Shown here: positions 50,716-60,100 of the stretch, piece after piece
How the letters are laid out: each line of letters opens with the position of its first letter
Position numbering within the stretch: the stretch's first letter is position 1
NCBI RefSeq assembly: GCF_002067135.1
Contig: NZ_CP020105.1
Coordinates: 2,170,001-2,234,000 of the forward strand
Reading direction: 5' to 3'
Length of the DNA stretch: 64,000 nucleotides
Origin: Spirosoma rigui
GTDB taxonomy: Bacteria > Bacteroidota > Bacteroidia > Cytophagales > Spirosomataceae
The notes under the pieces: generated by a model
Seen by the model: only the letters and a program-made list of their open reading frames with translations
Told to the model about the DNA's origin: nothing
The model's database searches: none
Made by a program: the position numbers and the translations under genes

Positions 50716-51657
50716 CTAAACGCCCATATCCAGCGTACTCAGTACGCCGTTCATGCTCCGAACAGCATCAGCCGATTTGTTGAATGCAGCCTGCTCGTCG
50801 TCGTTCAGCTTGTAGTCGATGATTTCTTCCCAGCCGTTGCGGCCCAGAACAACGGGTACACCCAGGCAAATGTCCGACTGGCCGTATTCGCCTTCCAGCA
50901 ATACGCAGGAAGGAATAACGCGCTTTTGGTCGCGTACAATCGACTCAACCATCATGGCACCTGCGGCACCCGGCGCATACCAGGCCGATGTACCGATGAG
51001 GCCTGTCAGGGTAGCACCGCCCACCATGGTGTCGGCCGCTACTTTCTTCAGCGTCTCTTCGTCCAGGAACTGGCTAACGGGTACCCCGCCTTTGGTGGCC
51101 AGCCGCGTCAGCGGAATCATGGTCGTGTCGCCGTGACCGCCAATCACCGATGCCTGAATATCGTTCGGCGAGCAGTTCATCGCCAGGGACAGGTATGTCT
51201 TGAAACGGGCCGAATCCAAGGCGCCACCCAGACCGATCACTCGATTTTTTGGTAACCCGGACGACTTCAGTGCGAGGTACGTCATGGTGTCCATTGGGTT
51301 GGAAATAATGATGAAAATAGCGTCGGGAGAGTGCTTCAGGATGTTTTCTGTCACGCCTTTAACGATGCCCGCGTTGATGCCAATCAGGTCTTCGCGGGTC
51401 ATGCCGGGCTTACGCGGCAGGCCCGATGTAATAACAACAACATCCGAACCGGCTGTTTTTTCGTAGTTATTGGTAGAGCCCGTCAGTTTGATGTCACAGT
51501 CGAGTAACGTCGATGCCTGGAGCATGTCGAGTGATTTTCCTTCACTAATGCCTTCCTTGATGTCGAGTAGTACGACTTCGTGAGCAAGCTCCCGGCGGGC
51601 AATATTGTCGGCGCAGGTGGCCCCAACGGCCCCGGCACCTACTACAGTAACTTTCAT
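50716..51657 (-). CDS. mdh: Malate dehydrogenase
   Basis: A 313-residue NAD-dependent malate dehydrogenase of the LDH-like class, converting malate and oxaloacetate in the citric acid cycle. The NAD fold is VTVVGAGAVGATCADNIA with an acidic LLDIKEG at the end of the second strand. Substrate-binding LPRKPGMTR and the catalytic GGHGDTTM (His of the Asp-His pair) are present. The length is normal. A promoter element lies upstream. Confidence 0.97.
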   Translation of the reverse strand: MKVTVVGAGAVGATCADNIARRELAHEVVLLDIKEGISEGKSLDMLQASTLLDCDIKLTGSTNNYEKTAGSDVVVITSGLPRKPGMTREDLIGINAGIVKGVTENILKHSPDAIFIIISNPMDTMTYLALKSSGLPKNRVIGLGGALDSARFKTYLSLAMNCSPNDIQASVIGGHGDTTMIPLTRLATKGGVPVSQFLDEETLKKVAADTMVGGATLTGLIGTSAWYAPGAAGAMMVESIVRDQKRVIPSCVLLEGEYGQSDICLGVPVVLGRNGWEEIIDYKLNDDEQAAFNKSADAVRSMNGVLSTLDMGV

Positions 51658-51692
51658 ACGGTATTCGGAATTAAAGGGTTAACAAGCGACCG

Positions 51693-51724
51693 CAAAAGTA
51701 AGGCCCCGCCAATGGACAAACCAA
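51693..51724 (-). promoter_or_regulatory. Candidate mdh promoter
   Basis: On the minus strand, TACTTTTG (plus-strand CAAAAGTA, 51693-51700) matches TAnnTTTG, and TTG lies 21 bp upstream (plus CAA at 51722-51724). The -7 element is 36 bp before the mdh start codon. Confidence 0.6.
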
Positions 51725-51893
51725 CAACGGCTCAATTAAACTTCTCATCCGATAACTCGGTTTATTGACCAGTGAGGAAAATTACAGGTTATAGGACTTT
51801 AGACAAACAGGGAAGACCAGACATGGGGCAACGTTCGTTTAATTAAACGAAACCTGTCGTTTGATGTCCAACACCTAAAATTCACGAAAACAA

Positions 51894-52370
51894 ATGGCCA
51901 ATAAGAGTTTAGTTACCCGCATTCTGACATCGTTCTTCTTTAAACGCGCCAACATTGGGGCGGTCCGATACGCCCGTAATAGCAAAAGTCTGTTCAACCT
52001 CATCCGCGAAGCACTGGACAAGAGCGGTGGGCTGTCGGGTAAGAACATATCAGCGTTTCGGGAGCAACTGGGCATTGTTACCCGGCTGCTGAAAGCCTAT
52101 GCGTCGGGCGAGTATCGGCAGTTGCCGTGGAAGACGCTGATCCGGGTCATTGCGGTGTTGATTTACTTCGTATCGCCCATCGATATTTTGCCTGATTTTC
52201 TGCCCATTGTTGGCCTTACCGACGATATTGCCCTTATGCTGTGGCTGTTCAGCGGCATGAAAGACGACATCGAGAAGTTCCGGCAGTGGGAGGTAAGTGC
52301 CACGACGCCCGCTGATGAAGCACCCCGTCGGCCACGTACCGAAGCGCGTGAAACAATTAAGATTGCCTAA
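51894..52370 (+). CDS. YkvA-like DUF1232 membrane protein
   Basis: A 158-residue protein with a DUF1232 (YkvA) core: YFVSPIDILPDFLPIVGLTDDIALMLWL, a two-helix membrane hairpin with the conserved Asp residues. The N-terminal 70 residues are basic and helical; the C terminus is a short charged tail. The family's function is unknown. It is a single gene, divergent from mdh and upstream of tatA. Confidence 0.88.
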   Translation: MANKSLVTRILTSFFFKRANIGAVRYARNSKSLFNLIREALDKSGGLSGKNISAFREQLGIVTRLLKAYASGEYRQLPWKTLIRVIAVLIYFVSPIDILPDFLPIVGLTDDIALMLWLFSGMKDDIEKFRQWEVSATTPADEAPRRPRTEARETIKIA

Positions 52371-52410
52371 GTTTCACTCACTTTTAATAGTGTAGTACAC
52401 AAGAGTTTTA

Positions 52411-52418
52411 TAATTTTG
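52411..52418 (+). promoter_or_regulatory. Candidate -7 promoter element for tatA
   Basis: TAATTTTG matches TAnnTTTG, 23 bp before the tatA start. This suggests tatA has its own promoter rather than being read through from the DUF1232 gene. Confidence 0.6.
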
Positions 52419-52441
52419 CATACATTCAAATCCCTGGAATC

Positions 52442-52651
52442 ATGATTAGTATTAACAATTTAGCAATTATGGGTTTGGGCGGTCAGGAAATGATCTTTAT
52501 CTTCCTGGCGTTGCTCTTGCTGTTCGGCGCGAAAAAAATTCCCGAGCTGGCACGGGGACTCGGCAAAGGTATCCGTGAGTTCAAGGACGCTACCAAAGAC
52601 GTTCGCGAAAACATCGAGGATGGCCTGAAAGAATCAGATCCAACGAAATAA
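52442..52651 (+). CDS. tatA: Twin-arginine translocase subunit TatA/TatE
   Basis: A 69-residue TatA-family protein. A short N terminus leads into the transmembrane helix (EMIFIFLALLLLFG), the hinge AKKIPELARGLG and an amphipathic helix with acidic and basic faces (KGIREFKDATKDVRENIED). Met10 (MGLGGQEM) could also be the start, but the ATG at 52442 follows a good -7 element. It would help form the pore for folded proteins with twin-arginine signals, such as the two ferritin-like proteins at 22.3-23.8 kb. tatC is not in the window. Confidence 0.93.
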   Translation: MISINNLAIMGLGGQEMIFIFLALLLLFGAKKIPELARGLGKGIREFKDATKDVRENIEDGLKESDPTK

Positions 52652-52668
52652 TCGAGTTTGTTTATAGG

Positions 52669-52711
52669 CAGACAATCGAGCAACGTCAACCTGGCGTTGC
52701 TCGATTGTCTG
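52669..52711. terminator. Terminator hairpin with perfect 17-bp arms
   Basis: CAGACAATCGAGCAACG (52669-52685) is perfectly complementary to 52695-52711, with a 9-nt loop and a mixed T-rich tail. It ends tatA. Confidence 0.8.
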
Positions 52712-52789
52712 TTTCTGTTTTGACAAGGCATCGTCGACAACGGCCACAAACGGTCTACACTTGTAGAACGCGCGGGTCGTCGCTTCTGC

Positions 52790-54247
52790 ATGTCTCTAAA
52801 TTCTTCTCCTCTGATTTTGACCTTATACCGTACCTTCTCCGCTGTTCAGGCCGATCTCAAAGCCGGCACCGTCACCTGTCGTCAACTGGTTCATCATTAC
52901 CTCGACCGCATCGAGGAATTCAGTCACCTGAACGTATTTACTGAGGTATACAGCACTGAAAGTCTGGCGCAGGCCGACCGTGTCGATCAGAAACTGGCCG
53001 CCGGTACCGCCGGCCGCCTGGCTGGTATGGTAATCGGTATCAAAGACGTACTCAATTACGCCGGACACGGGGTGCGGGCGGGCAGCCGGATTCTCGATAA
53101 CTTCACCGCTCAGTTTACAGCAACGGCCGTGCAGCGACTCATTGACGAAGACGCGATTATCATTGGCCGGCAGAACTGCGACGAATTTGCCATGGGATCG
53201 TCCAATGAGAACTCGGCTTTTGGCCCCGTTCGCAACGCGGCCGATCCGGACCGGGTGCCGGGCGGGTCGAGTGGGGGATCGGCGGTGGCGGTACAGGCGG
53301 GGCTCTGCCTGGCCAGCATCGGTTCCGATACGGGCGGGTCGGTCCGGCAGCCAGCCGCCTTTTGTGGCGTAGTGGGCCTGAAACCAACCTACGGCCGCAT
53401 CAGCCGCTGGGGACTGATTGCCTACGCTTCTTCTTTCGATTGCATTGGTCCCATTGCCAGTACCGTCGATGACGTGGCTCTCCTGCTGGAAGTGATGGCC
53501 GGTCCCGACGATTATGATAGTACCGTATCGAGTGAGCCGGTAGCGGTCTATTCAAAGAGCCGTCTGCCCGAACGTCCTCTCCGCATTGCTTACCTGCGGG
53601 ATGGCGTGGAGAGCGAGGGCGTCGATAGCAGCATCCGGGACGCCACCCGGCGCCGGATCGATGAACTGCGGGCGCTGGGCCATTCAGTAGAATCTGTTGA
53701 TCTTTCCTTACTAAAATACCTCCTGCCAACGTACTACATCCTGACAACGGCGGAGGCTTCATCCAACTTATCGCGTTTCGACGGCGTACGCTACGGGTAC
53801 CGCCATGTGTCACCGGGCGGAGCGCCTGTCGTCGATTTATTGTCGCTGTACAAAAAAAGCCGGACCGAAGGCTTCGGAGCCGAAGTTCGTCGCCGGATTT
53901 TACTCGGGACGTTTGTGCTGAGTGCGAGCTATTACGATGCTTATTACACGAAAGCGCAGCAGGTACGGCGGCTGATCCGGCAGGAGACGGAGCGCATTTT
54001 TGCCGAGTACGATTTTCTGCTGTCGCCAACGACGCCCTCTACGGCGTTCCGGCTGGGCGAAAAGGGTGATGACCCGCTGCAGATGTACCTGGCCGATATA
54101 TTTACGGTGCTGGCGAACGTAGTGGGATACCCGGCGATCTCGGTTCCCAACGGTACCGATGCTGGCAACCTGCCCATTGGGCTGCAGTTTATGGCCCCTC
54201 CCTTTGCCGAAGGCAGTTTGGTGGCGCTGGCCAGCCAGTTGGAATGA
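52790..54247 (+). CDS. gatA: Asp/Glu-tRNA amidotransferase subunit A
   Basis: A 485-residue amidase-signature enzyme that releases ammonia from glutamine for the GatCAB complex. The Ser-cisSer-Lys triad is complete and evenly offset from known GatA: K85 (GIKDV), S160 (GGSSGGSA) and S184 (DTGGSVRQPA). The C-terminal part (SPTTPSTAFRLGEK, DIFTVLANVVGYPAISVP, IGLQFMA) is also typical. gatB and gatC are not adjacent, as is common in the Bacteroidota. The ATG at 52790 gives the normal N-terminal region. Confidence 0.95.
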   Translation: MSLNSSPLILTLYRTFSAVQADLKAGTVTCRQLVHHYLDRIEEFSHLNVFTEVYSTESLAQADRVDQKLAAGTAGRLAGMVIGIKDVLNYAGHGVRAGSRILDNFTAQFTATAVQRLIDEDAIIIGRQNCDEFAMGSSNENSAFGPVRNAADPDRVPGGSSGGSAVAVQAGLCLASIGSDTGGSVRQPAAFCGVVGLKPTYGRISRWGLIAYASSFDCIGPIASTVDDVALLLEVMAGPDDYDSTVSSEPVAVYSKSRLPERPLRIAYLRDGVESEGVDSSIRDATRRRIDELRALGHSVESVDLSLLKYLLPTYYILTTAEASSNLSRFDGVRYGYRHVSPGGAPVVDLLSLYKKSRTEGFGAEVRRRILLGTFVLSASYYDAYYTKAQQVRRLIRQETERIFAEYDFLLSPTTPSTAFRLGEKGDDPLQMYLADIFTVLANVVGYPAISVPNGTDAGNLPIGLQFMAPPFAEGSLVALASQLE

Positions 54248-54347
54248 AAAATGCGGGGTAACGGGTAAACGCTGAAGGCCGGACCCGGAGCGGACAACAT
54301 TCCGCGTTGATTGACGTACGTAACGTAAACCTAACCGATAAAACTGT

Positions 54348-55943
54348 ATGACGTACCTGAACCGTAGCCTGCTGAGAATAGGGCTGTTGAGTGCGGTGCT
54401 GAGCGGCCTGACGAGGGTAGCCAGTGCCGGGACTACGATTCAAACCAGTGACAGCACAATCGTAACAAAAGACACGGTAGCGGCCGTAATGACTGTTCCT
54501 GACAGCTTGCTGAAGGAGCGGCTGGCCAAACTTCAGAAGGATATTCCGCTCAACTACCACAAGTCGGTCCAGGCTTATGTGGATTATTTCACGTTTCGGA
54601 AGCCCAGCAAAACGAAACTGATGATGGAGCGGATGCCGTTGTTCTTCCCCCTCTATGAACGGATGCTGGCCCAGTACGGCCTGCCCGATGAACTGAAGTT
54701 TTTGTCGATCGTGGAGTCGGCACTGAACCCGCGCGCTATCTCCCACGCGGGAGCCGGCGGACTCTGGCAGATCATGCCCGGCACAGGGCGTGACCTGCGG
54801 TTGTACCAGGATGACTACGTCGATGAACGGATGGACCCCGTCAAGGCTACCGAGGCCGCCTGCAAATACCTCCGCGACCTGTACAACATCTTCGGTGATT
54901 GGGAACTGGCCCTGGCGGGTTACAACTGCGGACCGGGTGCCGTAAAGCGCGCCATGCGCCGGTCGGGTGGCGACTCGTTTTATACCATCTACGATGCGCT
55001 GCCCAAAGAAACCCGCGGCTATGTGCCGCAGTTTGTGGCGTTTACCTACCTGATGCACCACGGCAACGACCACGGCATCATTGCTGAGAACTACGAGTTT
55101 CCTATTCCGCATGATACCATCCAGGTGTCGGGCTATTTCAACCTCGAAACGTTCGCCAAGCACAGTACCATGCCGCTGGCTGATCTGCAAAAGATGAACC
55201 CGGCCATCACGACGACCATTCTGCCCGAGTACACCAAACGTTACCCACTGCGGGTACCGCGCCAGCAGTATGCCTACTTCGCCAGTCACCGGCGGGCGGT
55301 CATGGACTCGGCCAGTCAGCTGCCGCCAACGATGGCCCATACCCTGCTGGCTCATGCCGAAGACGTTCGCTACGGTAACGACTCGATGGGAGCCTGGGCC
55401 GCCCTGAATCGGAATCCGCTGGCGCACATGACCCTCGACGAGACACCGGAAGAGGGCACTGAAGAAACAAAATCGGCCAAGCTGGCGGCTAAACTGGCCG
55501 TTGCCGAGCCTGCCGACGAAGCCGAGGATGAAATAGAGAAGGTGGTAGCCCGCAAGCCCCACAAGCAGGTATACGTAGTGAGGCGGGGCGACAATCTGGG
55601 GGATATTGCCGAGCGGTATGCCGTGGAATTATATGACCTCAAAAGGTGGAATCACCTGCGCTCGACGACCATTCAGCGGGGTCAGAAACTGGTCATTCTG
55701 AAAGAGGTTACCGAAACCCGCGCTGAGCGTTTAGCCGATCAGGGCAGCGCCAAAGCGCGGCATAAGGCGGAAACGGTGGCCAAAACGAAACACTTCAAGC
55801 CCCGTTACCACCGCGTGCAGGATGGCGATACGCTCTGGAACATTGCCCAGCGGTACGATGGTCTGACCATCGACCGGCTTAAGAAAATGAATAACATCCG
55901 GGGAAACGCCCTGCGTCCGGGACAGAAACTGATTGTAGGGTAA
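54348..55943 (+). CDS. LysM-containing lytic transglycosylase
   Basis: A 531-residue exported muramidase-type enzyme. After a signal peptide (to about residue 28), residues 105-230 hold the SLT domain: FLSIVESALNPRAISHAGAGGLWQ has the catalytic E123; later LALAGYNCGPGAV matches the family. Residues 418-463 and 481-530 are two LysM repeats (VYVVRRGDNLGDIAERY; YHRVQDGDTLWNIAQRY) that bind peptidoglycan. The layout is that of MltD-like enzymes that cleave glycan strands during wall growth. The gene is 101 bp after gatA, with its own start region. Confidence 0.93.
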   Translation: MTYLNRSLLRIGLLSAVLSGLTRVASAGTTIQTSDSTIVTKDTVAAVMTVPDSLLKERLAKLQKDIPLNYHKSVQAYVDYFTFRKPSKTKLMMERMPLFFPLYERMLAQYGLPDELKFLSIVESALNPRAISHAGAGGLWQIMPGTGRDLRLYQDDYVDERMDPVKATEAACKYLRDLYNIFGDWELALAGYNCGPGAVKRAMRRSGGDSFYTIYDALPKETRGYVPQFVAFTYLMHHGNDHGIIAENYEFPIPHDTIQVSGYFNLETFAKHSTMPLADLQKMNPAITTTILPEYTKRYPLRVPRQQYAYFASHRRAVMDSASQLPPTMAHTLLAHAEDVRYGNDSMGAWAALNRNPLAHMTLDETPEEGTEETKSAKLAAKLAVAEPADEAEDEIEKVVARKPHKQVYVVRRGDNLGDIAERYAVELYDLKRWNHLRSTTIQRGQKLVILKEVTETRAERLADQGSAKARHKAETVAKTKHFKPRYHRVQDGDTLWNIAQRYDGLTIDRLKKMNNIRGNALRPGQKLIVG

Positions 55944-56126
55944 CCAGGTAGTACCCGCCCACGACTGGTAAGGATGCAACGGATACAACAGGGAGGCCAA
56001 GCGAAATGTCCATGTACTATCCGGCAGATCCAGGCCAGTCGTGGGCTTATTTTTGTCCGGAAGTCGCGAAAAATACGTATCTTTATTCCTCATTAACAAG
56101 CTGCTAAGCGGCTTTTTCACGACTGA

Positions 56127-56714
56127 ATGATTGCTTATTTAGACGGAGTGTTATCCTATAAGGAGCCAACCTATGCTATCATTGACGTACACGGTATAGG
56201 CTACGCGGTTCATATCTCTCTCCAAACGTATTCAACGCTGCCCGGCGGGGGCGACCGGGTTAAACTGTTTACCCATCACCTGTTTCGCGAAGATGCCCAG
56301 ATTTTGTACGGCTTTGCGGTAGCCGATGAAAAATCCCTGTTTCTGGATCTGATCGGGGTATCGGGCGTGGGGCCCAATACCGCCCTGGGTATGCTGTCGG
56401 CGATGCAGCCGGGCGACCTTCGGCTGGCTATACTGGGTGAGAACGTACGGGCGGTGCAGGCCATCAAAGGCATTGGCGCCAAAACAGCCCAGCGGATCAT
56501 CCTGGAACTGCGCGACAAGATGAAGAAATCGGGCGTGGTATCGGGCGGGCCTACCTACCGCCAGCAGGAAGTTGACCCCGTTCGGCAGGAGGCTCTGGCC
56601 GCCCTGATTGCGCTGGGCTTTCCCAAACCAACGGCCGAAAAGAGCGTGGACGATGCCCTCAAGGCCGACCCGACTCTGTCAGTCGAAGACGTGATCCGCC
56701 GGGCGCTGCGCTAA
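56127..56714 (+). CDS. ruvA: Holliday junction DNA helicase subunit RuvA
   Basis: A 195-residue RuvA, which binds four-way DNA junctions and recruits the RuvB motor. The N-terminal OB fold starts MIAYLDGVLSYKEPTYAIID; the two helix-hairpin-helix motifs are in LIGVSGVGPNTAL and IKGIGAKTAQRIILELRDK; the C-terminal UBA-like domain (ALIALGFPKPTAEKSVDDAL) contacts RuvB. It lies directly upstream of sprA, a gene order kept across many Bacteroidota. A hairpin at 56771-56805 marks the transcript end. Confidence 0.97.
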   Translation: MIAYLDGVLSYKEPTYAIIDVHGIGYAVHISLQTYSTLPGGGDRVKLFTHHLFREDAQILYGFAVADEKSLFLDLIGVSGVGPNTALGMLSAMQPGDLRLAILGENVRAVQAIKGIGAKTAQRIILELRDKMKKSGVVSGGPTYRQQEVDPVRQEALAALIALGFPKPTAEKSVDDALKADPTLSVEDVIRRALR

Positions 56715-57101
56715 GGCCGGACCGTTGCGTAGCACAACTGCGGGCGACCAGAAAATAGTCAATTTATCCGATGAATACCTCGCTCGCGCTGGGTGGGGTA
56801 TTCATTTACTAACCTATGTTGTAGAAGTCATTTTATTAGTGATATTTTTACTGAGTAAACTAGCTTTAAGCAATTTATAGATAATGTATATAAAATTAGC
56901 TATCCTGCTGTGGCCTGTACAGCCCGGCCAGCCATCCCTTTTTTCGTACATTCTTTAATCTGACCGTTTAATAGACTGAGTCCAATCCAGAAAGATCATC
57001 TGTAAAAAATCTGTCTACCAGGTAGACGATTGGCCCGATTTTGGCCGTTTGAAAGAAAGACGTACCGTACGCTACCATAATTGAACCCGAAAGTCCCCCC
57101 A
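56715..57101. other. AT-rich ruvA-sprA spacer
   Basis: A 387-bp spacer with no gene. It contains the hairpin at 56771-56805 and a strongly AT-rich stretch at 56820-56910, which may hold the sprA promoter. I could not identify an exact TAnnTTTG element near the start codon. Confidence 0.55.
56771..56805 (+). terminator. Hairpin after ruvA
   Basis: ATGAATACC (56771-56779) is perfectly complementary to 56797-56805, with a 17-nt GC-rich loop and a T-rich tail (TTTACT). A plausible terminator for ruvA. Confidence 0.5.
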
Positions 57102-60100
57102 ATGGTGAACCCTTACTTTGTTCACAGTCCTGCCATTAGCCACTCACTTGTCAACGTTATCCGATTCCTGTTCGTCTCGAACGGGTGGCTGACGCTGGGA
57201 TGCTGGCTGCTGATAGGTGTGGGGATAACATTCGGCCAGGACCAGCCGGTACCAGCCCCGACCCGACGGGGGAATGCCGGACGGCGGCAGCAGCAGATCA
57301 GCGCCGACTCGGCCCGGTCCGAAGCCCGTAGGCGAGCTACGATGCGGGCCGACTCCATCAAGCAGGTCGTTAAAGATCGCAACGACAGTATCCGGGCGGC
57401 CCGCTCCGCCAATCGCCGGCCAACCGTGAACTGGCCCGACCGCCGGGCCACCCGTTTCTCGGAACGTCCCTCACAATCACCGTTTATCCTGCGCGATCCA
57501 AAAGGCGTTTCAACCGACTTTCGCCTGGGGCTCGATGGTCAGATTGCCGTTACCGAACGGGTACGCTCGGGTGTTTCGCTGTCGGGGCCACCCACGCCCA
57601 ACAACGTACAGGGTAATTCGGGCAACGTACCGGCACAACCGGGAATACCCAACAGTGCCATTTTCCCCGACGCAGCCTCGCCCAGTACAACGCCACCGGG
57701 TACGTTGTCGCCCGGCGTGCCTATTCCTGGTCTGGCGTTGCCACCGTCGCAGTTTGGTTTGCCCTACCGCCCGGCCGAAACTATACCGCTCTCAACTTAT
57801 AACCAGCTCCAGAATCAGCGCGTGGAGCAGAATCTGTGGCGCGAATACGGAGCCCGGCGCGACGGACAGAGTGCGGTGAGCGGACGTGGTCTGACGCCCA
57901 AGCTCGAACTGCCGCCCATTGTTGACCGCCTGTTTGGCGGCAGCACCGTCGATTTCAAACCCAACGGCTTCGTCACGCTCGATTTCGGGTATCTCTACCA
58001 GTTCATCGACAACCCCGTTATTCCGGTACGGCAGCGCCGGAATGGTAATTTCCTGTTCAACGAACAAATCAGCATCAACTTTAACGGAAAGGTTGGCGAG
58101 CGGCTGGGTGTGCTGGCTAACTTCGATACCAAGGCGAGTTTTAACTTCGAGAATGCTCTTAAGGTCAACTACCGGCCGGCGGGTGGACTGCCGGGTATCG
58201 GAACGGGGCAGGGGCTGCCTAACCTGCCCAGTGCGCCAAACCTGCCGGGGGTGAATACGCCTAACGCGCCAAGCCTGTCGGGGTTTACGCCCCAGAACGA
58301 AAGTATTTTGCAGGGGCTCGAAGTGGGTAACATCAACTGGGCCGTCAACAGCCAGCTGATTCCCGGTGTGCAGAACCTGTTCGGTATTAAAACCCAGCTG
58401 CGGTTTGGCAAGCTGAATGCTACAGCCGTGGTATCACAGCAGCGGTCGCGCAAGAGCGAGATCGTTCTGCGGGGCGGCACCTCCAACCGGCCGTTCGAAA
58501 TCCGGGGCGACCAGTATGACGAAAACCGCCACTTCTTCCTGTCGCAGTTCTTCCGCAACAATTACGAAGCCTCGCTGAAGTCGCTGCCGCAGGTAACCTC
58601 CGGAGTGAACGTGACCCGTATTGAAGTATACGTAACCAACCGGACCAACACCACCGAAACCCTCCGGAACCTGGCGGGTTTTCAGGATCTGGGCGAAGGC
58701 AATCCTTATGCGCAGGCAAACCCGAACCTGCAGCCGTTTGCCCGCAACAGCCGTACGCCCGCCGACAACCGCGCCAACGGCCTGTACGACAAGCTGACCA
58801 ATAACCCCGCCAACCCGCTTCGGCAGGTAGACCGTACGTCCGAAGTGCTGACGACCACCTATGGATTCACCAAAGGAATCGATTTCGACTTGTTGCGGGG
58901 AGCCAAACGCCTGACCGAGCGTGAATTTAAACTGCAGCCCGAGCTAGGCTATATCTCGCTGGTTACGCCCCTGCGTAATGACGAGGTACTGGCCGTTTCC
59001 TACGAGTATACCTACCAGGGCCGACGCTATAAAGTGGGGGAGCTGACCGAAGATTACCAGGCCCGGCCCGACAATGAAGTACTGGTACTGAAACTGCTGA
59101 AGTCAGCCACGCTGCGCAACAACCTCCAGTTGCCGATGTGGAACCTGATGATGAAAAACATCTACTCGCTCAATACGGCGCAGATTACCCGGCAGGGGTT
59201 CCAGCTTCGTATCGTCTATAAAGATGACGTAACGGGTATCGACAATCCAAACCTGCAGGAGGGAGTTCAGTTGCAGAACCGGCCCCTGGTGCAGGTGTTT
59301 AACATGGACCGGCTCAACCAGCAGCTGGATGCCCAGCCCGATGGGAACTTCGACTACGTTGAGAACATCACCGTCGACAGTCGGTACGGGAAGATCATCT
59401 TTCCCGTTCTGGAGCCGTTCGGTTCGTATCTCGAACGCCAGTTCCTGCCCAGCGAGGAGAACCTGAAAGCCAAGTACGTTTTTAACCAGCTCTACCGGAC
59501 CACCCTGGCCGATGCCCAGCAGATTGCCGATAAGAACAAGTTCTTTCTGCGCGGGTCATTCCAGTCGGGTAACGGGGCCGAGGTGCAGTTACCCTACGGT
59601 GTCAATGAGCAGTCGGTAACGGTAACGGCCGGGGGCGTACCGCTCACACCCGGTCAGGACTACGTACTGGAAGCCCAGACTGGACGGCTGCGGATCATCA
59701 ACGAGAGTGTGACCAACTCGGGTCGCGAAATCAGGATTGGTTACGAACAGCCGGACTTGTTTCAAAACCAGATCCGGACGCTGGTGGGTACGCGGCTGGA
59801 CTACGCCATCAACAAAGACATCAGCCTGGGCCTGACCGCCATGCACATGAAGGAAACACCGGCTGGTTTTCTCACGCGGGTGGCCATTGGTAACGAGCCC
59901 GTTAACAACAGCATCGTGGGGCTGAGTGCCAACATCCGGAAAGATGCGCCCGGCCTGACGCGTCTGCTCGATGGCCTGCCTATTATCCAGACCAAAGAAC
60001 CGTCGACGATCCAGTTCAACGGCGAAGTGGCGCAACTCTTTCCGGGTACTAACCCCCGCGCCAAGAACGACAGCTACCTGGACGATTTTGAAGCCGCCCG

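Noticed and set aside
54189-55562. 457-codon open frame on the minus strand opposite the transglycosylase gene
   Set aside because: The plus strand encodes a complete SLT-LysM enzyme; the minus translation shows no recognisable motif.
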